Positions 1 to 7,524 of a stretch of 64,000 bases of DNA are shown in pieces. How positions within the stretch are numbered: the stretch's first letter is position 1; the number at the start of each line of letters is the position of its first letter. The position numbers and the translations under genes are program-made. Source of the stretch: Streptomyces griseoviridis (GTDB lineage Bacteria > Actinomycetota > Actinomycetes > Streptomycetales > Streptomycetaceae); the NCBI GenBank assembly GCA_014649155.1, contig BMSM01000010.1, forward strand, positions 124,001-188,000. Direction: 5' to 3'. The notes beneath the pieces are model-generated. The model was not told the DNA's origin and searched no databases. It worked only from the letters and a program-made list of their open reading frames with translations.

Positions 1-545
1 CCGAGGAGCGCAAGGAGAAGTACGACTTCGCCACCTACCGCGAGGACAACCTCGGCTTCGAGGCGAAGAAGGGCAGCGGCCTGAAGGTCGACGGCCCCGA
101 GGACGTGGCCGGGCTGACCGTCGCCGTGAGCAGCGGCACCAACCAGGAGAAGCTGCTCATCGAGTGGTCCGAGGAGAACGAGAAGGCCGGCCGGAAGCCG
201 GTCGACATCAAGTACTACCAGAGCGACAGCGACACCTACCTCGCCCTGCGCTCCGGCCGCATCGACCTCTACCTCGGGCCCAATCCGACCGCCGCCTACC
301 ACGCGGCCACCACCGGACAGACGGAGGTCGTCGGCACCTACTCCGGCGCCGGCGCGCACCTCCAGGGGCTCATCGCCGCCACCACCAAGAAGGACAGCGG
401 ACTGGTCCGGCCGCTCGCCGACGCGCTCGACGAGGTCATCGAGAACGGCACGTACGGCAAGGTGCTCGCCCGCTGGGGCCTGTCCGACGAGGCCGTCCGC
501 ACGTCCGAGATCAACCCGCCCGGCCTGCCGAAGACCGGTGAGTGA
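1..545 (+). CDS. ABC transporter solute-binding protein, family 3 (C-terminal part)
   Basis: This is the 3' end of a gene that begins before the window; the frame is open from base 3 and gives the last 180 residues. The text reads as the second lobe of a periplasmic-binding-protein type 3 (amino-acid-like) solute receptor. A GLTVAVSSGT segment is the typical return into lobe II, and it is followed by a YYQSDSDTYLALRSGRID stretch and the closing helix ending ARWGL. Such lipoproteins capture a small solute outside the membrane for an ABC importer. The partner permease and ATPase are not in view, so they should lie to the left. The substrate cannot be told from this part. Its position just before a sulfur-type leader peptide and an SfnB-like gene suggests, by inference only, a sulfur-containing amino acid such as cystine or methionine. 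Confidence 0.85.
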   Translation, partial: EERKEKYDFATYREDNLGFEAKKGSGLKVDGPEDVAGLTVAVSSGTNQEKLLIEWSEENEKAGRKPVDIKYYQSDSDTYLALRSGRIDLYLGPNPTAAYHAATTGQTEVVGTYSGAGAHLQGLIAATTKKDSGLVRPLADALDEVIENGTYGKVLARWGLSDEAVRTSEINPPGLPKTGE

Positions 546-644
546 GCGGCTGAGCACCACGGCGGGACCCGGCGGAGGCGGAACCGTCCGCCGGGTCCCG
601 CCCCGCCGCCGGGAGGCGCCTTCGAGCAGGTGGCGCGTTTTCTC

Positions 645-680
645 TATTATCCCTACCGGATTTATAGGAAAGTGTTGACC
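645..680 (+). promoter_or_regulatory. Putative promoter/operator of the sulfur leader
   Basis: An A+T-rich island stands out in very G+C-rich DNA. It contains a TATTAT hexamer at 645-650, an ATCCCTACC element at 649-657, a CCTA/TAGG half-site pair (652-655 and 665-668) and TTGACC at 675-680. TTGACC could be a -35 box with CAGGAT at 699-704 as its -10, which would place transcription start at about the ATG at 712. The ATCCCTA core recurs in the 8-bp inverted repeat before the second leader peptide (6875-6908), so both are candidate targets of one regulator, probably the nearby Rrf2 protein. Assignment of the exact boxes is inference. Confidence 0.45.
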
Positions 681-711
681 GGGGGTGGTCCGGGTGCGCA
701 GGATGGAACAC

Positions 712-795
712 ATGTCCCGCACGCAGCAGCTGCTCGTCCGCCGCCGGCACGTCGACTTCTGTCGTGTCACCGGCGCTGCCTGCCGTCGCCCGTAG
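712..795 (+). CDS. Short sulfur-type leader peptide
   Basis: A 27-codon ORF (30 codons if the in-frame ATG at 703 is used) carries the signature of the annotated actinobacterial 'putative leader peptide' family: an RRRHVDFCRV core followed by a short tail ending in Ala-Ala-Cys-Arg. Cysteines fall at residues 17 and 24. In mycobacteria and streptomycetes such peptides precede sulfur-assimilation genes and are thought to sense cysteine through ribosome progress. Here the peptide precedes the wHTH gene and the SfnB-like oxidoreductase. Between its stop and the next gene lies a C-rich, G-poor stretch (about 796-840) that could serve as a Rho-loading or attenuation region. The match to the second leader at 6762-6863 on the other strand strongly supports it being real. 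The start choice is uncertain. Confidence 0.8.
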   Translation: MSRTQQLLVRRRHVDFCRVTGAACRRP

Positions 796-883
796 GACGA
801 CCGCGCCGTCACCCTCCCCCCTCGCTCGCCCCCTCCCGGCCGTTCCCGATCCGGCCGCCCGGCGCCCTGTCAAGGAACCCGTC

Positions 884-1456
884 ATGACCAGCCCCTTGCC
901 GTCCGAGACCCCTCCGCCCGGCCCCGCCGAACCCGGCTCCCGCCACCTGCGGCTCGTCCCGCAGGAGCTGCCCGGCGCCCCGGGGGGCGAGGCACCCGAG
1001 CCGCTCGTCGGCTACCTCGTGTACGTCCCGGAAGGCACCGATCCCGCCCGGCTGTTCGCGCCGGACGGACCCCGGCCGCTCATCCGGCCCCTCACCCCCG
1101 TGCCGGACTCCACCGGCGGCGCGGGAGCGGACGGGGACGACCTGCGCATCGACACCGTGCGCCGGGTCGCGGAACTGGACGGGCGCGCACTGGACCTGAC
1201 GTACCTGGAGTTCGAGCTGCTCGCCCACCTCGTCGCCCATCCCGACCGGGTGCTCTCCCGGGAGTCGCTGATCGGCAGCGTCTGGGGGTACGGCCACATC
1301 GGCGACGGCCGCACCGTCGACGTGCACATCGCCCGGGTGCGGGCCAAGCTCGGCCGCGCCCACCGGCAGCGGATCGTCACCGTCCGCCGGGTGGGCTACA
1401 AGTACACCCCCGGCCGGCGGCCGTGTACCGGCCCGGTCACCCGCGGACAGTCCTGA
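884..1456 (+). CDS. Winged-helix (OmpR-type) regulator lacking a receiver domain
   Basis: The 190-residue protein has a proline-rich, poorly conserved N-terminal half and then a C-terminal OmpR/PhoB-type DNA-binding domain (about residues 95-180). The ELDGRALDLTYLEFELLAHL helix start, the recognition region around GRTVDVHIARVRAKLG and the closing wing VRRVGYKYTP are all visible. There is no phosphoacceptor receiver domain, so it is not a standard response regulator. Streptomyces proteins of this build are often found beside sulfur genes. The ATG at 884 is preceded by AAGGAA and follows the leader peptide at 712-795. Its stop is 8 nt before the next gene, so the two form an operon. It may respond to sulfur status directly or through a partner; that role is inferred from context. 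Confidence 0.8.
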   Translation: MTSPLPSETPPPGPAEPGSRHLRLVPQELPGAPGGEAPEPLVGYLVYVPEGTDPARLFAPDGPRPLIRPLTPVPDSTGGAGADGDDLRIDTVRRVAELDGRALDLTYLEFELLAHLVAHPDRVLSRESLIGSVWGYGHIGDGRTVDVHIARVRAKLGRAHRQRIVTVRRVGYKYTPGRRPCTGPVTRGQS

Positions 1457-1464
1457 GGAGGAAC

Positions 1465-2754
1465 GTGACGACGACCGCCCCCCTCCCGCCGCGGACCGGG
1501 ACCCCGGACCGCGCCCACTGGCTGCGCGTCGCCCGCGAGGTGGCCGACGACCTGGCGACCGACGCCCTCACCCGTGACCAGGCCGGCAAGCCCCCGTTCG
1601 ACGAGGTCGCCCGGCTGCGCGAGGCCGGACTGCTGACCCTGCTGGTCCCCGTCCCGCACGGCGGGGGAGGGGCGGACTGGGCCACGGCCCACGCCGTCGT
1701 CCGGGACATCGCCGCCGCCGACGGCGCCATCGGCCAACTCCTCGGCGGACACTACGTCCTGTCCTGGACGGCCCGCTTCTTCGCCGGACCCGCCCTGGCC
1801 GACCAGGTGGCCCGGCGCTCCGCCGCCGGCCAGTGGTGCTGGGGCGGCGGCTTCGCCGCCCACGAACCGCCGCTGCGGCTCACCCCCCGCGCCGCGGGCG
1901 GCTACCTGCTGAACGGGCGTCAGGGCAGCGTCGGAGGCGCCCGGGTCGCCGACCGGCTGGCCGTCCGCGCCGCCCGGTCCGACACCGGCGAACCGCTCGC
2001 CGTCCTCGTCGACCCGGCCCACCCCGGCGTGACGAGCGGCGACGACGGGGACGCCTTCGGCCAGCGGCTCTCCGGCGGCGGCAGCGTCGAGTTCGACGCC
2101 GTACCGGTCGCGGAGGACGCCGTCCTCGGATCGCTCTCCGCCGACGAGGGCGCCCTGCCGCCGTTCGCCGGGCTGGCCGCCGCCACCGCGCGGCTGGTCT
2201 CCGCCCAGCTCTGCCTCGGCATCGCCGAGGGCGTCCTCGCCGAGGCCCGCGAATACACCATGACCCGCGAGTACAGCAGAGCCGCCGAGTACGCCCGGGC
2301 CGGCGAGGGCGCCTGGACCGGCGCGCTCACCGCGCACCACGCGCCGGCCGGTGTACCGGCCTGGCAGGACGGGCTCGCCCGCGACCCGCACGTCCTCGTC
2401 ACCTACGGCGAACTCACCGTCGAGGCCCGCGCCGCCTCCGCCCTCGCCGACCAGGCGGTGGCCGCCCTCGACGACGGACTGGCCCGCGGCGAGGACCTCA
2501 CCGACGACGAGTGCGCCGAGGTCTCCGTGCTCGCCGCCGCCGCCGAAGCCGCCGCCGCGCGCGCCGTCCACGACATCACCACCCGCACCCTGGACGTCAT
2601 CGGCCCCGGCGCCGCCTCCTCCCGCCACGGCTTCGACCGCTTCTGGCGCAACGCGCGCACCCACACCCTCCACCACCCCGTCGCCCACGGCCTGCGGGAG
2701 GTCGGGGACTACTTCCTCAGCGGCTCCCACCCGCCGTTCGCCCTCCCCGCCTGA
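1465..2754 (+). CDS. SfnB-like acyl-CoA dehydrogenase-fold flavin oxidoreductase
   Basis: The 429-residue protein has the acyl-CoA dehydrogenase fold. An N-terminal helical domain (WLRVAREVADDLATDAL) is followed by the GGADWATAHAVVRDIAAADGAIGQLLGGHY region, a central beta domain (GGGFAAHEPPLRLT, LNGRQGSVGGA) and a C-terminal helical bundle ending in the R-HGFDRFWRNARTHTLHHPVAHG block. That block is characteristic of the SfnB/DszC group of FMNH2-dependent monooxygenases rather than true dehydrogenases. These enzymes help release sulfur from organosulfur compounds such as sulfones. A GTG start at 1465 is preceded by GAGGAG and follows the wHTH gene by 8 nt. The sulfur leader, the Rrf2 regulator and the sulfonate-type ABC genes all agree with a role in sulfur scavenging. 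The exact substrate is unknown. Confidence 0.82.
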   Translation: MTTTAPLPPRTGTPDRAHWLRVAREVADDLATDALTRDQAGKPPFDEVARLREAGLLTLLVPVPHGGGGADWATAHAVVRDIAAADGAIGQLLGGHYVLSWTARFFAGPALADQVARRSAAGQWCWGGGFAAHEPPLRLTPRAAGGYLLNGRQGSVGGARVADRLAVRAARSDTGEPLAVLVDPAHPGVTSGDDGDAFGQRLSGGGSVEFDAVPVAEDAVLGSLSADEGALPPFAGLAAATARLVSAQLCLGIAEGVLAEAREYTMTREYSRAAEYARAGEGAWTGALTAHHAPAGVPAWQDGLARDPHVLVTYGELTVEARAASALADQAVAALDDGLARGEDLTDDECAEVSVLAAAAEAAAARAVHDITTRTLDVIGPGAASSRHGFDRFWRNARTHTLHHPVAHGLREVGDYFLSGSHPPFALPA

Positions 2755-2840
2755 CCGGCACCGACCTCCCGACGCACTCCGGGTCCGCGCCGACGCCGCC
2801 GCGCGCCCGTAACCCACCGGAACCGTCCCCAGGGAGAAGA

Positions 2841-3704
2841 ATGCCCGCCACGCCTGAGCCAGCCGTGCCGTCCCTGCCGCCGTTCCGGGGCCGTATCGGC
2901 CGTGATCCCCGCAGCGGTCACTACGCCGTGCCCCGCCGCTACCGCCTGCACCTGTCGCTCTCCTGCCCGCACTGTCTGGGCATCGCCGTCACCCACAGCC
3001 TGCTCGGCCTCGCCGATGTCCTCCCGGTCACCCTGCTGCCCGCCGTGCCCGACCGCCCCGACGGCGGCCACACCGCCCTGCTCCCCCTGTACGAGGCCAG
3101 CTCCCACCGCCACCCGGGGCCCGCCGCCGCACCCGTGCTCAGCGACGACTGGACCGGCCGGATCGTCAGCACCCACACCCCCGACATCCTGCGCGACCTG
3201 GCCCGGCAGTTCGGCCCGTACGGCCGCGGCGGCGCCGACCTGTTCCCGCCCGGCGCGGAGGCGGAGACCGACGCCGTACGCCGCCTGTGCGAGCACGGCG
3301 TCAACGAGGCCGCCCAGAGCGCCGGCCGGACCGGCGCGGGCCGCGAGGAGGCCCTGGCCGCCCTGCTCCGCGTCCTCGGCTCCCTGGAGTGGCGGCTCAC
3401 CTCGGCGCCGTACCTCCTCGGTGACACGATCACCGTCGCCGACGTGGAGCTGTGGGTGACCCTGGTCCGGCTCGACACCGTGCACCGCCGCCATCTGGAC
3501 GCCGCCGCCGTGGAGGGGATCGCCGGCCATCCGCGGCTGTGGGACTACGCCCGGCGCCTGGCCGCCCACCCCGCCTTCGGCCCGCACCTGGACCTCGACG
3601 GCATCGCCCGCCGGCACGACGCGCACTGCCGGGGACCGGAGGCGGCCGGCGCGGCGCTGCGCATCCTCGACTGGGGCGTGCCCGTCGTCGCCCAGACGGT
3701 CTGA
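2841..3704 (+). CDS. Glutathionyl-hydroquinone-reductase/GST-like thiol transferase
   Basis: The 287-residue protein resembles the YqjG/omega-GST group. An N-terminal thioredoxin-like part carries a CPHC motif at residues 42-45, where the family usually has CPWA, and a C-terminal all-helical GST domain contains the NEAAQSAGRTGAGREEALAAL helix and YLLGDTITVADVELWVTLVRLD. Actinobacteria make mycothiol rather than glutathione, so a mycothiol or other thiol partner is likely; the CxxC active site suggests disulfide or thiol-conjugate chemistry. The gene lies 86 nt after the SfnB-like gene with a GGGAGAAG ribosome site, so it may share that transcript and process thiol adducts of sulfur compounds. 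That role is inference. A strong hairpin follows it. Confidence 0.75.
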   Translation: MPATPEPAVPSLPPFRGRIGRDPRSGHYAVPRRYRLHLSLSCPHCLGIAVTHSLLGLADVLPVTLLPAVPDRPDGGHTALLPLYEASSHRHPGPAAAPVLSDDWTGRIVSTHTPDILRDLARQFGPYGRGGADLFPPGAEAETDAVRRLCEHGVNEAAQSAGRTGAGREEALAALLRVLGSLEWRLTSAPYLLGDTITVADVELWVTLVRLDTVHRRHLDAAAVEGIAGHPRLWDYARRLAAHPAFGPHLDLDGIARRHDAHCRGPEAAGAALRILDWGVPVVAQTV

Positions 3705-3715
3705 GCGCACGGGCA

Positions 3716-3759
3716 CACGACGAAGGCACCGGCCGCGGACGGCCGGTGCCTTCGTCGTG
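3716..3759. terminator. Bidirectional hairpin terminator between convergent operons
   Basis: A perfect 20-bp stem (3716-3735 paired with 3740-3759) closes on a CGGA loop in the 64-bp gap between the plus-strand thiol-transferase gene and the minus-strand permease gene. It would end transcription from both sides. There is no long T tract, as is usual for Streptomyces. Confidence 0.9.
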
Positions 3760-3768
3760 CCGGTGGCG

Positions 3769-4671
3769 TCAGCGGCTGACCAGCAGCCCCCGGCCGCGCA
3801 GCACGCGCCGCTCCAGCGGACTGAAGACCAGCAGGTCGACGGCGATCCCCACCACCAGGATCAGCAGAATGGCGAGGAACACCTGCGCCATGCTGGAGTT
3901 GTTGCGCCCGTTCTCCAGCAATTGCCCCAGGCCGATGCCCAGATCGGGTGAGGACGCGATGATCTCGGCGGCCATCAGCGACCGCCAGGAGAACGCCCAG
4001 CCCTGCTTCAGCCCCGCCAGGTAACCGGGCAGCGCGGCCGGCATCACGATGTGCCGGGCACCCCGCAGCCCCGTCGCGCCCAGCGTCCGGCCCGCCCGCA
4101 GATACAGCGGCGGGATCTGGTCCACGCCGGCCACCAGGCCGTTGGCGATCGACGGCACGGCACCCAGCAGGATCACCGCGTACATCATCCGGTCGTTCAG
4201 CCCCAGCCAGATCACCGCGGGCGGCACCCACGCCACCGACGGCAGGGACTGCAGCCCGGACAGGATCGGCCCGATCGCCGCCCGGACGAACCGCACCCGG
4301 GCCACCAGCAGACCGAGCGGAGTGCCGATGACCAGCGCCAGCAGGAAACCGAGCAGACCCCGCGAGACGGAGGTCCAGATGTAGTCCAGCAGCGTGCCCT
4401 GCAACCACGCCTCGGACACCTCGTCCCACACCGCGGACGGCGCGGGCAGTTTGTAGTCGGGCGCGACCTCGGCCCAGACCAGGACCTGCCAGACCACCAG
4501 GACCAGGACGACGGCGGTGACCGGCGGCAGGACCTTGCGCAGCAGGACCTCGCGCAGCGGCGTCCGGCCGGTCTGCACCGTGTCCAGCGCGTCCAGCCCG
4601 GCCTCCAGGCCCGCCAGGTCCTGCGACGCCTCGGCGTGGCGCGCCGCGGGATCGGTGTCAGTGCCGGCCAT
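3769..4671 (-). CDS. ssuC: Sulfonate/taurine-type ABC transporter permease
   Basis: The 300-residue inner-membrane protein has an N-terminal cytoplasmic stretch, a membrane segment (VTAVVLVLVVWQVLVWAEVAP) and the BPD_transp_1 domain with about five more segments. The coupling (EAA-type) loop reads AGRTLGATGLRGARHIVMPAALPG. It is of the SsuC/TauC type that imports alkanesulfonates, nitrate or taurine. Its start overlaps the end of the ATPase gene by 14 nt, so the two are translationally coupled. The operon order on the minus strand is leader peptide, binding protein, ATPase, permease. The sulfur context makes sulfonates the best guess, but other organosulfur substrates are possible. Confidence 0.88.
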   Translation of the reverse strand: MAGTDTDPAARHAEASQDLAGLEAGLDALDTVQTGRTPLREVLLRKVLPPVTAVVLVLVVWQVLVWAEVAPDYKLPAPSAVWDEVSEAWLQGTLLDYIWTSVSRGLLGFLLALVIGTPLGLLVARVRFVRAAIGPILSGLQSLPSVAWVPPAVIWLGLNDRMMYAVILLGAVPSIANGLVAGVDQIPPLYLRAGRTLGATGLRGARHIVMPAALPGYLAGLKQGWAFSWRSLMAAEIIASSPDLGIGLGQLLENGRNNSSMAQVFLAILLILVVGIAVDLLVFSPLERRVLRGRGLLVSR

Positions 4672-5455
4672 GACGGCGGATCTCCCTCCGTAGTTCCTCG
4701 GTGATCTCGGCGGACAGCTCGGCGACCGCGCTGTCCTCCAGCCGACGCGGCTGCGGGATGCCGACCGTCCACTCGCGGGCGATCCGCCCCGGCCGGGACG
4801 ACAGCAGCACCACCCGCTGGGCCAGCCGGACCGCCTCGCGCACGTTGTGCGTGACGAACAGCACCGACAGGCCGGTCTCCCGCCAGATCCGGGTCAGTTC
4901 GTCGTGCAGCACGTCCCGGGTGATGGCGTCCAGCGCCGCGAACGGCTCGTCCATCAGCAGCAGCCGGCTGTCCTGCGCCAGCGCCCGCGCCAGCGCGACG
5001 CGCTGGCGCATGCCGCCGGACAGTTCGTGCACCCGCTTGCCGTGCGCGCCCCGCAGCCGGACGAGGTCGAGCAGCCGCTCCGCCTCCGGCCGGCGCTCCG
5101 GCTTGGCCACCCCGCGCAGCCGCAGCGCGAGTTCGATGTTCTGGCCGGCCGTCAGCCACGGGAACAGGGCGTGTTCCTGGAACATCAGGGCGGGCCTGCC
5201 GTCCGTGCTGATCGTGCCGGCGGACGGCCGGTCCAGGCCCGCCACCAGGTTGAGCAGCGTGGACTTGCCGCACCCGGAGGCCCCCAGCAGGGTGACGAAC
5301 TCACCCGGCGCGACATCGAGCGTGATGTCGTCCAGGACGAGCTGGTCCCCGCCGGACGCCCCCGGCGAGGGGAAGGACTTCGAGACATGGGCGACCCGGG
5401 CGGCGGGCGCCGCCGCCCCGGTGTCCTCAGCGGCCTCGGCGGTCGCGGTGGCCAT
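4658..5455 (-). CDS. ssuB: Sulfonate/taurine-type ABC transporter ATP-binding protein
   Basis: The 265-residue ATPase has all the nucleotide-binding motifs: Walker A GASGCGKST, Q-loop around MFQEHALFPW, signature LSGGMRQRVALARAL, Walker B LLLMDEPFAALD and the switch histidine in VTHNVREA. It powers the permease encoded by the overlapping next gene. I chose the ATG at 5455 because an AAGGAGG ribosome site lies 7-8 nt before it; the GTG at 5464 would overlap that site. The family also includes nitrate and taurine importers, so the substrate rests on context. Confidence 0.9.
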   Translation of the reverse strand: MATATAEAAEDTGAAAPAARVAHVSKSFPSPGASGGDQLVLDDITLDVAPGEFVTLLGASGCGKSTLLNLVAGLDRPSAGTISTDGRPALMFQEHALFPWLTAGQNIELALRLRGVAKPERRPEAERLLDLVRLRGAHGKRVHELSGGMRQRVALARALAQDSRLLLMDEPFAALDAITRDVLHDELTRIWRETGLSVLFVTHNVREAVRLAQRVVLLSSRPGRIAREWTVGIPQPRRLEDSAVAELSAEITEELRREIRRHGRH

Positions 5456-5518
5456 GGCCGTCACCTCCTTGGGAACGTCCGGCGTACCGGGTGGGAGCCG
5501 TACGGCGTCCGGTCGTGG

Positions 5519-6625
5519 TCACTCGGTGCCGAGTCCGGCGTCGTCGACCTCGGCCGCGCCCTCGGCCTTGAGGACCTTGTTGAGCGGCGCCAGGTCGTAG
5601 ATGCCCTTCAGGTCCGGCTGCTCCAGCAGCCCGGCCTTGACCGCGTGCTCCGCCTCGGAGTCGAGGGTCGAGGCCAGCGGGTCGTCCAGGAACGTGATGG
5701 ACTTCCAGGCCGGGTCGAGCACCTCGGCCGGCAGGGCCTTGCCGGACAGCTTCTTCAGCGCCTCGTTGGCGGACGCCTTCGCCGCGTCGGGGTTGGCGTT
5801 GATCCACTTGTTGGTCTTCACCGAGCCGCGCAGCACCGCCTCGACGACGTCCGGGTGCTCCTCGAGGAACTTCTGCGACACGATGATGTTGGTGATCACG
5901 AACTTCTTGTCCGGCCACAGGTCGGACTCGTCCAGCAGTACCTTCGCGCCGTCGGCGACCAGCTTGGAGGCGGTCGGCTCCGGCACCCAGGCGCCGTCGA
6001 TGGAGCCGGACTTGTAGGCGTCCGGGGTCACCTTGTTGTCCGAGCGGACCACGGAGACGTCGCCCTTGCCGCTCTGCGCGTCGACCTTCCAGCCCTGCTC
6101 CGCGATCCAGTTGAGGAAGGCGACGTCCTGGGTGTTGCCGAGCTGCGGGGTGGCTATCTTCTTGCCCTTGAGATCGTCCTTGGACTTGATCTTGTCCGGG
6201 TTGACGACGAGCTTGACCCCGCCGGAGGCCGAACCGCCGATAATGCGCAGGTTCTTGCCGTCCGCCTTGGTGTAACCGTTGATGGCGGGGGAGGGGCCGA
6301 TCCAGCCGATGTCGATGGACCCGGAGTTCAGCGCCTCGATCTCGGAGGGACCCGCGTTGAACGTCGACGACTTGATCGTGGTCCCGCCCAGCTCCTTCTG
6401 GAACAGGCCCTCCTCGACGCCCACCAGCGCGGTGGCGTGGGTGAGGTTCGGGAAGTAACCGATGCGCACCTCGTCGGCGGAGAGCTTCTCGGCGCCCGCG
6501 GCGACCTCGCTCTTCTGGTCGTCGTCGCTGGATTCGGAGCCGTAGCCGCAGGCCGTCAGCAGCAGGGGGAGGGCCGCCAGGGCGGCGAGGGTGCGCAGGG
6601 TGGTGAACGGTCTGGCGGCAGACAC
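5519..6625 (-). CDS. ssuA: Sulfonate-type solute-binding lipoprotein
   Basis: The 368-residue precursor begins with a lipoprotein signal (hydrophobic core LAALAALPLLLTAC, lipidated Cys26). The mature protein is a type 2 periplasmic binding protein of the SsuA/TauA/NrtA class. It shows VRIGYFPNLTHATALVG near the mature N-terminus, GSIDIGWIGPSPAINGY, and GKKIATPQLGNTQDVAFLNW, which is the usual binding-cleft region. It would capture an aliphatic sulfonate outside the cell for the permease and ATPase encoded next on the same strand. The GTG start is preceded by AAGGA. A 136-nt leader region containing a stable hairpin separates it from the short leader peptide at 6762-6863, which suggests attenuation by sulfur supply. 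The exact ligand is not readable from sequence. Confidence 0.88.
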   Translation of the reverse strand: MSAARPFTTLRTLAALAALPLLLTACGYGSESSDDDQKSEVAAGAEKLSADEVRIGYFPNLTHATALVGVEEGLFQKELGGTTIKSSTFNAGPSEIEALNSGSIDIGWIGPSPAINGYTKADGKNLRIIGGSASGGVKLVVNPDKIKSKDDLKGKKIATPQLGNTQDVAFLNWIAEQGWKVDAQSGKGDVSVVRSDNKVTPDAYKSGSIDGAWVPEPTASKLVADGAKVLLDESDLWPDKKFVITNIIVSQKFLEEHPDVVEAVLRGSVKTNKWINANPDAAKASANEALKKLSGKALPAEVLDPAWKSITFLDDPLASTLDSEAEHAVKAGLLEQPDLKGIYDLAPLNKVLKAEGAAEVDDAGLGTE

Positions 6626-6691
6626 GGAGGTGTCCTTTCGGAGAATGGGTGTGCGGCACGTCGGGACGGCACGCGCGGGGACGTCCGGAAC

Positions 6692-6716
6692 GGGACGGCG
6701 ATGCGGACGCCGTCCC
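6692..6716 (-). promoter_or_regulatory. Candidate attenuator hairpin after leader peptide 2
   Basis: GGGACGGCG (6692-6700) pairs perfectly with CGCCGTCCC (6708-6716) around a 7-nt loop. It lies in the transcribed gap between the leader peptide stop and the start of the sulfonate-binding lipoprotein gene. Its position fits an attenuator or anti-attenuator element coupled to leader translation. Function is inferred from position only. Confidence 0.45.
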
Positions 6717-6761
6717 GCTCTGCTTCTGGCTCTTCCGGTGGCCCGGTCCGGGCACGGCTTC

Positions 6762-6863
6762 TCAGACGGTGCGACAGACGGCGCTGGAGGTGCGGACGAG
6801 ATCGATGTGCCGGCGGGAGGTGAGCAGGGGCAGCGACCGGCCTGCGCGGCTGAGCGTTCGCAT
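6762..6863 (-). CDS. Short sulfur-type leader peptide 2
   Basis: This 33-codon ORF has the same layout as the leader at 712-795: a basic N-terminus, an SRRHIDLVRTSSAVCR core with a single Cys at residue 30, and a stop three residues after it. It begins with ATG at 6863 behind a GAGGGG ribosome site. It lies 136 nt ahead of the sulfonate-binding lipoprotein gene on the same strand. Members of this family are translated ahead of sulfur-uptake genes in actinobacteria, and stalling at Cys codons is the proposed sensor. Finding a second one on the opposite strand, 6 kb from the first and facing it across the same sulfur block, is strong support for both. Confidence 0.85.
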   Translation of the reverse strand: MRTLSRAGRSLPLLTSRRHIDLVRTSSAVCRTV

Positions 6864-6874
6864 GGTCACCCCTC

Positions 6875-6908
6875 GATCCCTAGTTTTCCCACCGGGTTGA
6901 TAGGGATC
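6875..6908 (-). promoter_or_regulatory. Inverted-repeat operator before leader peptide 2
   Basis: A perfect 8-bp inverted repeat, GATCCCTA (6875-6882) and TAGGGATC (6901-6908), is separated by 18 bp. It ends 11 bp before the leader peptide start and lies just downstream of the Rrf2 gene. The ATCCCTA core also occurs before leader peptide 1. This is the expected place for a repressor site. The Rrf2 protein encoded at 6988-7446 is the obvious candidate, but binding is inferred. Confidence 0.55.
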
Positions 6909-6987
6909 GTGGCAGAAGGTGACGCCTACCCCAAGGGGTTGTTCATATTATGGGCAGCGGCGTATCGCTATGTGGGACGCGGTCGCG

Positions 6988-7446
6988 TCAGGGATTGGCC
7001 CAGGCGCCCGGGGTGTCGGTCAACGCCGCGACATCGGCGGGGAGCTGGGCGGACGCGACATCGGCGAGGGAGACCCCGTCGAGGATCTCCCGGACATTGG
7101 ACCGGAGTGCGATCCACAGGGGCAGCAGCGACTGGGCGGGCCCGCGGTACGACAGTTCCGGCGGGCGGACACCGCGGACGGAGACGAGCGGGCCGTCCAC
7201 GACCCGGATCACGTCCGCGATGGAGATGGCCTCGGCGGGCTTGGCCAGCCGGTAGCCGCCGTTGCCGCCGCGCTGGCTGGTCACGAGCCCGCCGCGGCGC
7301 ATGTCGCTGAGGATGCCCTCCAGGAACTTGTGCGGAATGTCCTGGGCGTCGGCGATGGCCTCGGCCTTCACCGGCCCGTCATCCCCCGACGCGACGAGTT
7401 GCAGCGCGGCACGTACCGCGTAGTCCGCCCTGGCTGAGATCCGCAT
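6988..7446 (-). CDS. Rrf2-family regulator (CymR-like, cysteine-free)
   Basis: The 152-residue protein is a full-length Rrf2 winged-helix regulator. The start MRISARADYAVRAALQLV, the recognition helix region with IPHKFLEGILSDMRRGGLV and the wing SQRGGNGGYRLAKPAE are all canonical. It has no cysteine at all, so it cannot hold the Fe-S cluster of IscR or NsrR. It resembles the CymR branch, which controls cysteine and sulfur metabolism in Bacillus together with cysteine synthase. The start is the ATG at 7446, which gives the conserved MRIS opening. It lies directly upstream of the sulfonate transporter operon, so it probably represses that operon and perhaps the facing SfnB operon. Confidence 0.85.
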   Translation of the reverse strand: MRISARADYAVRAALQLVASGDDGPVKAEAIADAQDIPHKFLEGILSDMRRGGLVTSQRGGNGGYRLAKPAEAISIADVIRVVDGPLVSVRGVRPPELSYRGPAQSLLPLWIALRSNVREILDGVSLADVASAQLPADVAALTDTPGAWANP

Positions 7447-7524
7447 AGCCGCATTATTCCGTACGGCCGTCCCGCTTCCCCCACCGCCGCCCGGCCGCAC
7501 GGCGACGGCGGCGGGGGAGGCCCG

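Noticed and set aside
1396..2817. Minus-strand open frame of 473 codons opposite the SfnB-like gene
   Set aside because: Shadow frame; low-complexity Gly/Ala/Arg text and no start signal, while the plus strand aligns with a known family along its length.
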